This document shows, in pieces, positions 1-6,009 of a stretch of 10,892 bases of DNA. The position numbers were made by a program, and so were the translations under genes. Within the stretch, counting starts at the first letter, position 1, and each line of letters opens with the position of its first letter. Under the pieces are notes generated by a model. It searched no databases and was not told where the DNA came from. It saw only the letters and a program-made list of their open reading frames with translations. Where the stretch lies: positions 1 through 10,892 of the forward strand of contig JALUUZ010000266.1 of assembly GCA_027021095.1 (NCBI GenBank), written 5' to 3'. Source of the stretch: Gammaproteobacteria bacterium. GTDB lineage: Bacteria; Pseudomonadota; Gammaproteobacteria; SZUA-21.

Positions 1-1
1 C

Positions 2-187
2 GGTTTCAACATGGAGTATGCAGAAAAGCTGTTTGGGCCGTTCCAGCGCCTGCACAGCCCGCAGGAGTTCGAAGGCACCGGCATCGGCCTGGCGACAGTC
101 GCACGTATCGTTCAGCGCCACCGTGGAAAAATCTGGGCCAGCGCCGAAAAGGACAAAGGTGCGACATTTTATTTTACCCTTGGATAA
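2..187 (+). CDS. Sensor histidine kinase, C-terminal end (partial)
   Basis: This is the last 61 codons of a gene that begins left of the window. The residues run from GFNMEYAEKLFGPFQRLH through the G2 box EGTGIGLATV to the final beta strand GATFYFTLG and a TAA stop. This is the end of a HATPase_c domain, which binds ATP and phosphorylates the kinase's own histidine. The string FGPFQRLHSPQEFEGTGIGLA is typical of PAS- or GAF-linked, phytochrome-like sensor kinases, but the sensor part lies outside the window, so the signal cannot be named. No receiver domain follows, because the protein stops directly after the ATPase fold. A response regulator, if there is one, must be elsewhere. Confidence 0.9.
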   Translation, partial: GFNMEYAEKLFGPFQRLHSPQEFEGTGIGLATVARIVQRHRGKIWASAEKDKGATFYFTLG

Positions 188-271
188 CCTGTCTTTATCG
201 GCGTGGTGCTGATTCACCGTCGGCCTGTCAGGCAGGAGGCGGTAATGCTTCCCCGGTTGCGTGTTTGCCTC

Positions 272-277
272 TATAAT
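272..277 (+). promoter_or_regulatory. Candidate -10 box upstream of the class V aminotransferase
   Basis: The gap 188-353 holds a perfect TATAAT hexamer. At 17-bp spacing the -35 region reads TTCCCC, a weak match to TTGACA, so this would be a promoter carried mainly by its -10 box or helped by an activator. Transcription would begin near 284, giving a leader of about 70 nt before the ATG at 354. The ribosome-binding site is weak (TAAGG at 336-340, 13 nt from the start). I see no riboswitch or convincing terminator for the kinase here. Confidence 0.4.
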
Positions 278-353
278 ACCCTACTTGTTTATTCAGGAAT
301 GGCTGCGTGCAGCAGGTATTCAGTGGCAGGTCTAATAAGGTAGCTGGCGTTTT

Positions 354-1478
354 ATGAAAACTACGATTCAGTCTTTTATCCCCCCGGTGCGTACATTGAT
401 GGGGCCGGGTCCTTCCGATGTGCATCCAAGAATTTCCGCGGCGATGGCACGGCCGACGATCGGCCATCTCGACCCTAAGTTCGTGGCGATGATGGATGAG
501 GTCAAGCAGTTGTTGCAATACGCGTTTCAGACCGAAAACGCATTGACCATCCCTGTTTCCGCCCCCGGTTCGGCCGGCATGGAGACCTGTTTCGTCAATC
601 TCGTCGAGCCTGGAGACAAGGTGATCGTGTGTAAGAACGGGGTGTTCGGCGGACGGATGCAGGAAAACGTCGAGCGCGCCGGTGGCAGCGCGGTCATGGT
701 AGAAGACGACTGGGGGGAGCCTGTCGACCCGGAAAAACTCGAACAGGCGTTGACCGAGCATCCCGATGCACGCCTGGTCGCGTTCGTGCATGCCGAGACC
801 TCGACCGGCGCCTTGTCCGATGCCGAACGGCTGTGTGCGTTGGCACGGCAGCATGACTGCCTGACGATCGTCGATGCGGTGACTTCACTCGGCGGTGTGC
901 CGGTGTACGTCGACGAGTGGGGGATCGATGCGATCTATTCAGGCACACAGAAGTGCCTGTCTTGTACGCCGGGACTGTCGCCGGTGAGCTTCAGCGAACG
1001 CGCGGTGCAGAAGATCAAGTCGCGCAAACACAAGGTGCAGAGCTGGTTTCTGGATCTCAACCTGGTGATGGGCTACTGGGGCAGTGGTGCCAAGCGGGCT
1101 TACCATCACACTGCGCCGGTCAACGCACTTTACGCGCTGCACGAAGCGCTGGTGATCCTGCAGGAGGAAGGCCTGGAAAATGCCTGGGCACGGCACAAGC
1201 AAAATCATCTCGCCTTGCGTGACGGCCTGGCCGCCCTTGGGATCAGTTTCCTGGTGCGCGAGGAGGCGCGGCTGCCGCAGCTGAACGCTGTGCTGGTACC
1301 GGAGGGCGTCGACGAACTCGCTGTGCGCCAGCGCCTGCTGCAGGAATACGACCTGGAGATCGGCGCCGGGCTGGGCGATTTGGCCGGGAAAATATGGCGT
1401 ATCGGCCTGATGGGTTATGCCAGCAGTGCCAAGAACGTGGCTTATTGTCTCAGCGCACTGCGGGCATTGTTGAACTGA
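354..1478 (+). CDS. Class V aminotransferase, alanine/serine--glyoxylate type
   Basis: A 374-aa PLP enzyme of the AGXT/SgaA family, which moves an amino group from alanine or serine to glyoxylate and yields glycine plus pyruvate or hydroxypyruvate. The start LMGPGPSDVHPR, the phosphate-binding loop SAPGSAGME (about 69-77), the cofactor-anchoring Asp174 in IVDAVTSLGG, the Schiff-base Lys200 in SGTQKCLS, YHHTAPVNALYAL (about 250-262) and Arg349 in KIWRIGLMG all line up with human AGT by recall. Length matches the family, so it looks full and active. Donor choice (alanine or serine) cannot be read from sequence. It stands alone, converging with the MocR-type gene. The hydroxyacid dehydrogenase at 7232-8197 could use hydroxypyruvate made with serine as donor. 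Cytosolic; no signal peptide. Confidence 0.9.
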   Translation: MKTTIQSFIPPVRTLMGPGPSDVHPRISAAMARPTIGHLDPKFVAMMDEVKQLLQYAFQTENALTIPVSAPGSAGMETCFVNLVEPGDKVIVCKNGVFGGRMQENVERAGGSAVMVEDDWGEPVDPEKLEQALTEHPDARLVAFVHAETSTGALSDAERLCALARQHDCLTIVDAVTSLGGVPVYVDEWGIDAIYSGTQKCLSCTPGLSPVSFSERAVQKIKSRKHKVQSWFLDLNLVMGYWGSGAKRAYHHTAPVNALYALHEALVILQEEGLENAWARHKQNHLALRDGLAALGISFLVREEARLPQLNAVLVPEGVDELAVRQRLLQEYDLEIGAGLGDLAGKIWRIGLMGYASSAKNVAYCLSALRALLN

Positions 1479-1490
1479 TCCGGTTTATCG

Positions 1491-1525
1491 TGGTGCGCTG
1501 GTGCGTACAACGCACCAGCGCACCA
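1491..1525. terminator. Perfect 15-bp hairpin between convergent genes
   Basis: The arms 1491-1505 and 1511-1525 are exact reverse complements around the loop TACAA. Each arm also contains a tandem GGTGCG. It sits 12 bases after the class V aminotransferase stop and 15 bases before the end of the MocR-type gene, where a bidirectional terminator is expected. Neither strand has a T-run after the stem, so intrinsic termination in the classical sense is doubtful. It may act as a 3'-end RNA stabiliser, or with Rho. The structure is certain; the role is inferred. Confidence 0.6.
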
Positions 1526-1540
1526 ACAAACCCAAACAAT

Positions 1541-2959
1541 TCACACACCAAGGCCAGACGCAAGCGCACCAAGCCGCTTGAGCGCCTTCCGTGCCTGCTC
1601 CCCGTCGACGGCGGCACAGCTTAAGCGTATATAATTCTGAAATTGTTGCTGCGCACTGAAAAGTATCCCCGGTGTGATGGCGATTCCTTTGTCGAGCGCC
1701 CGGCGGTAGAGCTCGATACCCTGGATTTCCTGTGGCAGTTCCACCCACAGTAGAAAGCCGCCCTGCGGGTTGGACATCCTGGTGCCGGCAGGAAAATATT
1801 CCAGCACCCAGTGCCGCAGCTGTTCCATACGGCGGCGGTAGACGGCCGCGGTACGGCGCAGGGTGCGCCGGTAACTGCCGCGCTTCAGCAGCTCGCAGAC
1901 GGCCAGTTGCGGGTAAATCGCGGTGCTGATGTTTTCCAGGAATTTCTGGTAGATGATTTTCTCGGTCAGCGTCCCGGCGGCGATCCAGCCGAGCCGCAGG
2001 CCAGGGGCCAGCGTCTTGGAAAAAGACGAGCAGTAGACGACCGTACCCTTGTTGTCCCAGGCCTTCAGTGCCTTCGGCCGGCGTGGGCTGAAGCCAAGTC
2101 CGCCGTAGATGTCATCCTCGATCAGCGGCACGCCGGCGCGCTCCAGCAGTGCAACGAGCCGTTGACGGCTGGGTTCGGGCACCAGCGCACCGGTCGGATT
2201 GCTGAAGCTCGGGACCAGGATACAGGCACCGATACGCCGCCTGTCGAGTGCACGGCCCAGCGACTCGAGGCAGATTCCATGCTGTGGATGGGTCGCAATC
2301 TCCAGCGCTTTCATGCCCATGTTTTCTATCGTCTGCAGGATACCGAAATAGGTTGGCGATTCGATGGCAATCGTATCGCCGGGGCGGGCGACGACGCGTA
2401 ACGCAATACTCAGTGCCTCGAGGCAGCCGTTGGTCACGACGATCTCCCTGGCATGCGTGCGGCACCCGGCTTCACGCATCAGCTTGACGATTTCCTTGCG
2501 CAGTGCGGGTTCGCCCTGGGTATCGGCGTAGGCGCCAGGACTTTTGTAGTGCCGGCGGGCACTGCCGGACACGGCGCGGGCCAGTTGCCCCAACGGCAGC
2601 ATGTCGTCCCCGGGTACCGCGGCACCGAGCCGGACCAGCGTGGCGGAGCGTGCTTCCTGGATCAGCGACATCGCCAGGTGTGCAACCGTGACCTTGGTCG
2701 CGATCATCGGTGGGCGGCTGTGTGAAGGCACTTCCGGTGCCTGTCGCCTGGCCCGTACGAAGTAGCCCGACCGGGGCCTGGCTTCGACCAGGCCCTGTTG
2801 TTCGAGCAGTTGGTAGGCCTGTATCGCGGTAGTGACACTTACGTTGTAGGTCGTCGACAGTGAACGCAGCGAAGGCATGCGCTCGTTGATGGTGTAGTGG
2901 CCCTGGTCGATCAGGCTGCTCAACTCGTCAGCGATTTGTTCATACAGGGTCGGTTGCAT
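1541..2959 (-). CDS. MocR-family transcriptional regulator (GntR wHTH plus aminotransferase domain)
   Basis: A 472-aa regulator. Residues 1-75 form a GntR winged helix (LYEQIADELSSLIDQGHY, then MPSLRSLSTTYNVSVTTAIQAY). After a linker, residues about 105-465 form a fold-type-I aminotransferase domain with NPTG at 254-257, EDDIYGG at 281-287 (Asp283 and Tyr285), Lys315 in SSFSKTLAPGLRLGW as the PLP lysine, and Arg445 in YIRLSCA for a ligand carboxylate. All cofactor residues are kept, so it probably senses PLP or an amino-acid-PLP adduct, as PdxR, GabR and TauR do. The start fits because the DNA-binding domain begins at residue 4, although no good Shine-Dalgarno is visible. It is divergent from the IlvE-like gene, the obvious candidate target. 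It could also regulate itself. Confidence 0.92.
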   Translation of the reverse strand: MQPTLYEQIADELSSLIDQGHYTINERMPSLRSLSTTYNVSVTTAIQAYQLLEQQGLVEARPRSGYFVRARRQAPEVPSHSRPPMIATKVTVAHLAMSLIQEARSATLVRLGAAVPGDDMLPLGQLARAVSGSARRHYKSPGAYADTQGEPALRKEIVKLMREAGCRTHAREIVVTNGCLEALSIALRVVARPGDTIAIESPTYFGILQTIENMGMKALEIATHPQHGICLESLGRALDRRRIGACILVPSFSNPTGALVPEPSRQRLVALLERAGVPLIEDDIYGGLGFSPRRPKALKAWDNKGTVVYCSSFSKTLAPGLRLGWIAAGTLTEKIIYQKFLENISTAIYPQLAVCELLKRGSYRRTLRRTAAVYRRRMEQLRHWVLEYFPAGTRMSNPQGGFLLWVELPQEIQGIELYRRALDKGIAITPGILFSAQQQFQNYIRLSCAAVDGEQARKALKRLGALASGLGV

Positions 2960-2968
2960 GGCGCCACA

Positions 2969-3011
2969 AACTGTTATTGTCGATTTTATTATTAACTGTA
3001 TCTGTTATGGT
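2969..3011. promoter_or_regulatory. AT-rich divergent control region with CTGTTAT repeats
   Basis: Next to the start of the MocR-type gene is an AT-rich stretch unlike its surroundings. It holds AACTGTTAT (2969-2977), AACTGTAT (2994-3001) and CTGTTATGG (3002-3010). CTGTTATTG at 2971 and CTGTTATGG at 3002 are direct repeats 31 bp apart, about three helical turns. MocR regulators often bind direct repeats in such shared promoters, so these are candidate operators. Several hexamers could serve as -10 or -35 boxes in both directions and I cannot choose among them. Confidence 0.4.
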
Positions 3012-3080
3012 TAAAGGTTTTACTCTATTTTAGCCCGTAAGACAAGTGCCGTTACCGCAACCTGCGAGGAGTCAGTCATA

Positions 3081-3254
3081 GTGATTAGTAGAAAAGAGAT
3101 CCAAGCATTGTCTTGCGGGCTGCTTGGAATGAGACTGTTCAGCCTGACACCACCTGCCACCCATGCCGCACCCTTGCACCGTCTCGCGACGAACGGTGGT
3201 CAAGTCGGAATCGGCTGGTACAGTTTTATGTGCAGGGCGGGAGACGGGCGATGA
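3081..3254 (+). CDS. Possible 57-aa leader ORF coupled to the IlvE-like gene
   Basis: A GTG start at 3081 is preceded by GAGGAG (3066-3071) at 9-nt spacing, the best ribosome-binding site in this stretch. The frame runs 57 codons and ends with TGA at 3252-3254, overlapping the ATG of the downstream aminotransferase as ATGA, a classic coupling arrangement. The peptide starts MISRKEIQALSCGLLGMRLF and has no family I recognise. It includes LHRLATNGG, encoded by the first copy of the 30-bp repeat. Against it: the peptide resembles no known domain and the repeat also occurs in other contexts. It may be a regulatory leader rather than a functional protein. Confidence 0.3.
   Translation: MISRKEIQALSCGLLGMRLFSLTPPATHAAPLHRLATNGGQVGIGWYSFMCRAGDGR
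3171..3200 (+). repeat. 30-bp dispersed intergenic repeat, copy 1
   Basis: It shares 28 of 30 bases with the copy at 8263 and 26 of 30 with the copy at 10680, and similarity stops abruptly on both sides. The core is CACCGT, a loop region, then ACGGTG. On the minus strand it folds as nine base pairs with one bulged G and a TCG loop. It lies in the leader of the IlvE-like gene. Its size and bulged-hairpin form resemble REP elements, but the usual GTAG/GGAG head is missing. Confidence 0.8.
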
Positions 3255-4120
3255 CGGCGACTTGCTGGCTGAACGGCCGTTTGGTCGAGCCGGCGCAGGC
3301 ACAGGTCTCTGTATTCGATCATGGCCTGCTGTATGGTGATGGTGTGTTCGAGGGCATCCGGTTCTACGACCGGCGGCCGTTCAGACTGGAACAGCACCTG
3401 CGGCGACTGCAGGACTCGGCCAATGCAATCATGCTGAGAGTGCCGTATTCATGTCCTGAGCTGACAGAGGCGGTTACCGAAGTCATCCAGGCGCACCAGT
3501 CTGCCGATGGTTACCTGCGCCTGGTCGTGACCCGCGGGCCAGGCTCGCTTGGTATCGATCCGGTCTCTTGCGGTGAGCCCAACGTGTTTATCATCGCCGA
3601 TCGATGCACGCTGCTCGGCGGTGACGAAATGCGTGACGGGATTACGTTGATGACCGCCTCCACCCGCCAGGTTCCGGCCGATGTGCTCGATCCGGGGATC
3701 AAGAGTCTGAACTATTTGAATAAAGTGCTGGCACGCATCGAAGCGCGTAATGCCGGCGCGGATGAAGCGGTTTTGCTTAACCAGCAGGGCAAAGTGACCG
3801 AATGCAGTACCGAGAATCTCTTTATCGTCAAAGACGGTGTCCTGTTGACGCCACGTTGCAGTGACGGCACACTGCGCGGGATTACCAGGCAGGTGCTTCT
3901 CGAGTTGGCCGGCGAGTTGGGCATAGCGTACCGGAAAACCAGCCTGTGCAGGCTTGATTTGTATTCGGCGCAGGAGTGTTTTGTCAGTGGTACCGGCGCG
4001 GAGCTGGTTGCAGTGAAGTCTGTCGATGGCAGGCCGCTGCCGGAGTGTCCCGGCAGTCGTTTTAAGCTGTTGTCTGCGGCGTTCAGGCGCAAGGTGACAG
4101 CTGAGTGCCTGGCGCCGTGA
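3251..4120 (+). CDS. ilvE: Class IV aminotransferase, branched-chain (IlvE-like)
   Basis: A 289-aa fold-type-IV PLP enzyme, most like branched-chain amino-acid aminotransferases, which interconvert Leu, Ile and Val with their keto acids using glutamate/2-oxoglutarate. YGDGVFEGIRFY (28-39), RLVVTRGPGSLGIDP (90-104), the Schiff-base Lys151 in IKSLNYLNK, Glu184 in TECSTENLF, GTLRGITR (206-213) and FVSGTGAEL (244-252) appear in family order. The frame stays open upstream to 3113, but that extension matches nothing in the family, so I start at ATG 3251, with GGGAG about 9 bases upstream. D-amino-acid transaminase and aminodeoxychorismate lyase share the fold, but EGIRFY favours the branched-chain type. 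The divergent MocR-type gene suggests amino-acid or PLP-responsive control. Cytosolic. Confidence 0.85.
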   Translation: MTATCWLNGRLVEPAQAQVSVFDHGLLYGDGVFEGIRFYDRRPFRLEQHLRRLQDSANAIMLRVPYSCPELTEAVTEVIQAHQSADGYLRLVVTRGPGSLGIDPVSCGEPNVFIIADRCTLLGGDEMRDGITLMTASTRQVPADVLDPGIKSLNYLNKVLARIEARNAGADEAVLLNQQGKVTECSTENLFIVKDGVLLTPRCSDGTLRGITRQVLLELAGELGIAYRKTSLCRLDLYSAQECFVSGTGAELVAVKSVDGRPLPECPGSRFKLLSAAFRRKVTAECLAP

Positions 4121-4223
4121 CCTGAACTCGATGAGTGTCTTAGCATGGCATCGATGCAAAAAGATTGAACTGCCCGTGGTTTTATGCGAACATTTTTCCA
4201 TGGATGGATTGTTGTAGCAGCTC

Positions 4224-4817
4224 ATGTACTTCCCGCCGGTATTTCACAGGCTGACCGTCACTATCGTGGCTTTTTTTTATGGTATCGTCTATACAGTACC
4301 AGGTGTCGCTGCATCGCGGGATACCGACAGCCTGGCCAGGGAACTGTTCAACGCGTTTTCACGCCGCGACGAGGTGAGCCTGAAGAAGCTGATTTTGAGC
4401 CGGACGGATCTTTCCTACCTGATGAAAAAGGTAAAACGCAGCGTCGACAGCAAGGCGCCCGGTGCGGCGCGTAATATCGAATCGACGATGCTTGGCGAGC
4501 ATATCCGCCTGATCGACAGCGACCCGCATTTTGCAATGTCGATGATTCGCTATCATCGTATCCTGCTGTCTTTTTCCAAGGCACGCCTGCGTGGCAGCGA
4601 GGCGGGGATAGACTGGAGTAAGGTGCGTTATCTGAGGCACCAGCAGTTTCCACGTCCGTCCAGGCTTGGTGTGCCGAATGTCAGCCTGCGTATTTATTTC
4701 CAAAGTAACGGCAGGGTTTATCAGTTGAACCTGCTGGGTGCGCTGAAAACCACACGTGGCTGGTCTGTCAGTGATGCACTGAAATGGCATGGGCCGGCAG
4801 ACGGGAAACCGCGTTAG
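4224..4817 (+). CDS. Hypothetical exported protein
   Basis: A 197-aa protein I do not recognise. The first 30 residues look like a Sec signal peptide: hydrophobic LTVTIVAFFYGIVYTV, then GVAA before SRDTDS, so cleavage after Ala30 is likely. The mature part begins with an amphipathic, charged stretch (LARELFNAFSRRDEVSLKKLILSR). It ends with probable beta strands and turns (VSLRIYFQSNGRVYQLNLLGAL, GWSVSDALKW at 180-188), a shape like small NTF2-like or lipoprotein-type domains, though that is only an impression. There is no cysteine, so it is neither a lipoprotein nor a disulfide protein. A stop codon (4215) lies just upstream, so 4224 is the earliest ATG. The ribosome-binding site is poor. Eight Ts (4271-4278) lie within the signal-peptide codons. 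Probably periplasmic. Confidence 0.65.
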   Translation: MYFPPVFHRLTVTIVAFFYGIVYTVPGVAASRDTDSLARELFNAFSRRDEVSLKKLILSRTDLSYLMKKVKRSVDSKAPGAARNIESTMLGEHIRLIDSDPHFAMSMIRYHRILLSFSKARLRGSEAGIDWSKVRYLRHQQFPRPSRLGVPNVSLRIYFQSNGRVYQLNLLGALKTTRGWSVSDALKWHGPADGKPR

Positions 4818-4918
4818 CCCGCCAGGTAAGGGTGTGCTGGACACAGGTCTGGTCAGTGGGAACGCCGTGTGTTACGCTTGTCTCCTGGAAAACAATAACA
4901 ATAACATGAATAACAATA

Positions 4919-5284
4919 ATGATAAGAAAACTGATTTTTCATGCCTCCGGTATCCTGGTCGTCGCGATGTTACTGGTGTTGTTGCGCGGCTGGCAGGCCG
5001 TCTCTGAATACAACAAGGCTTCGCAGAATTTCTGGAACGGACATCGCCCGTCAGCGCTTGGTACGCGTCCCAAGACACCAGTGTTCGGGGATGCGCATCG
5101 GGACAGGCAGCTGCGTGCGAAGCATATTCTGGGGAGAGCCAGGCCGACGGTCGATGCCAGGCTGGTCAGGCCGTGTGTGACCAAGAGCCTGCCGGCGCTG
5201 CCGGTGCGTGTCGATTTCAATGGCAGGCTGCAGGTATTGTGCGGGTTCAGGCAGCCTTATATAGTCGATTGGCAACATAAGTAA
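4919..5284 (+). CDS. Hypothetical small membrane-anchored protein
   Basis: A 121-aa protein without a family I recognise. One hydrophobic segment near the N terminus (about residues 11-22, GILVVAMLLVLL) follows the basic start MIRKL. The pattern suggests a single N-terminal anchor, or an uncleaved signal, with the rest in the periplasm. The remaining part is rich in Arg and Pro (for example HILGRARPTVDARLVRP) and has two cysteines, Cys86 and Cys108, that could pair. The ending LPVRVDFNGRLQVLCGFRQPYIVDW looks like a short beta region. It starts at the edge of an AAC/AAT tract with no Shine-Dalgarno, so the start is uncertain. It is separated from the previous gene by 101 bases. Codon use resembles the neighbours, which supports coding. 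Confidence 0.55.
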   Translation: MIRKLIFHASGILVVAMLLVLLRGWQAVSEYNKASQNFWNGHRPSALGTRPKTPVFGDAHRDRQLRAKHILGRARPTVDARLVRPCVTKSLPALPVRVDFNGRLQVLCGFRQPYIVDWQHK

Positions 5285-5305
5285 TCGCCGGGCGCGGACG
5301 CTGGT

Positions 5306-5330
5306 AGGCAACCTGGGTTAAGCCTTTTTA
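5306..5330 (+). terminator. Possible intrinsic terminator after the small membrane protein gene
   Basis: AGGC (5306-5309) pairs with GCCT (5322-5325). Inside it AACC and GGTT can pair, with two unpaired As on the 3' side. The stem runs straight into TTTTTATT (5325-5332). It lies 21 bases past the stop of the preceding gene. The stem is short and interrupted, so efficiency is uncertain. Confidence 0.45.
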
Positions 5331-5389
5331 TTCCCGTGGTTTGTATGCTATCTTCAGCATCGTCTCAACAGCATGCGGTGCAGCGCGTT

Positions 5390-5977
5390 ATGAAAAAGTG
5401 GTTTCGCCGGACCGGGGTCGTCCTGCTGCTGGTATTGCCGGCATGGCTTGGGTTCCTCGGTTATGAAATCGCCCGTTTTGGCGCTGTGCATACCGACCGG
5501 GGCGGCGATGCGGCAGTCGTGCTCGGAGCCGCTGTATGGGGTAAGCAGCCGTCACCGGTCTTTCGTGAACGGATTCGTCACGCGATCTGGCTTTACAAGC
5601 GCGGCCGGGTCAGGAAAATCATCTTTACCGGTGGAAAACAGGGCGGTAAAGCTTATACCGAGGCTGAAGTGGCCAAGGGCTATGCGCTGCAGCACGGCGT
5701 GGCTGCGGCCGATATCCTGGTCGAGACGGTGTCCACGACTACCTTGGAGAACCTGCTGCAGGCCAGGAAGCTGGTAAAAAAATACCGGATAGGTTCCATG
5801 CTGCTGGTCAGCGATCCGCTGCATATGAAGCGTGCAGCACGCATGGCTAAAGACCTCAAGCTCGTCGTCTATCCGGCGCCAACGCCGACGACCCGCTACA
5901 AGGGTGGTTTCAAGAAATTTAAATTCCTGCTGCGCGAACTCTATTTCTACCAACGCTACCTGCTGGTCGGTCGCTGA
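5390..5977 (+). CDS. DUF218 (SanA/YdcF/ElyC-like) inner-membrane protein
   Basis: A 195-aa protein with an N-terminal membrane segment (about 8-25, RTGVVLLLVLPAWLGFLGY) followed by a DUF218 domain. Family marks are DAAVVLGAAVWGKQPSPVFRERI (41-62), KIIFTGG (76-82), TEAEVAKGYALQHGV (90-104), ETVSTTTLENL (112-122) and SMLLVSDPLHMKRA (136-149). E. coli relatives SanA and ElyC are linked to envelope integrity and cell-wall precursor handling at low temperature or under vancomycin, but the biochemistry is poorly defined. The frame is open back to GTG 5336. I prefer ATG 5390 because MKKWFRRTG gives a normal basic start to the membrane segment. It ends 32 bases from the convergent hemH. Confidence 0.85.
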   Translation: MKKWFRRTGVVLLLVLPAWLGFLGYEIARFGAVHTDRGGDAAVVLGAAVWGKQPSPVFRERIRHAIWLYKRGRVRKIIFTGGKQGGKAYTEAEVAKGYALQHGVAAADILVETVSTTTLENLLQARKLVKKYRIGSMLLVSDPLHMKRAARMAKDLKLVVYPAPTPTTRYKGGFKKFKFLLRELYFYQRYLLVGR

Positions 5978-6009
5978 CAGCTGTCACCGCCTGCGGCATC
6001 GCGCCTGTT

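Noticed and set aside
228..854. Minus-strand 208-aa open frame opposite the start of the class V aminotransferase
   Set aside because: It overlaps a confidently recognised gene, its protein is rich in His, Arg and Cys without any domain, and it has no ribosome-binding site; it is a GC-rich shadow frame.
1811..2401. Plus-strand 196-aa open frame inside the MocR-type gene
   Set aside because: It lies opposite conserved PLP motifs and shows no domain or start signal.
3113..3250. N-terminal extension of the IlvE-like protein from the TTG at 3113
   Set aside because: The 46 extra residues match nothing in the family, and the protein begins normally at ATG 3251.
3449..4225. Minus-strand 258-aa open frame opposite the IlvE-like gene
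   Set aside because: Its protein is compositionally odd and unrecognised, while the plus strand carries the complete class IV motif set.
5975..5986. 12-bp palindrome TGACAGCTGTCA at the end of the DUF218 gene
   Set aside because: Palindromes of this length are expected two or three times by chance in such a window, and it has neither loop nor T-run for a terminator.
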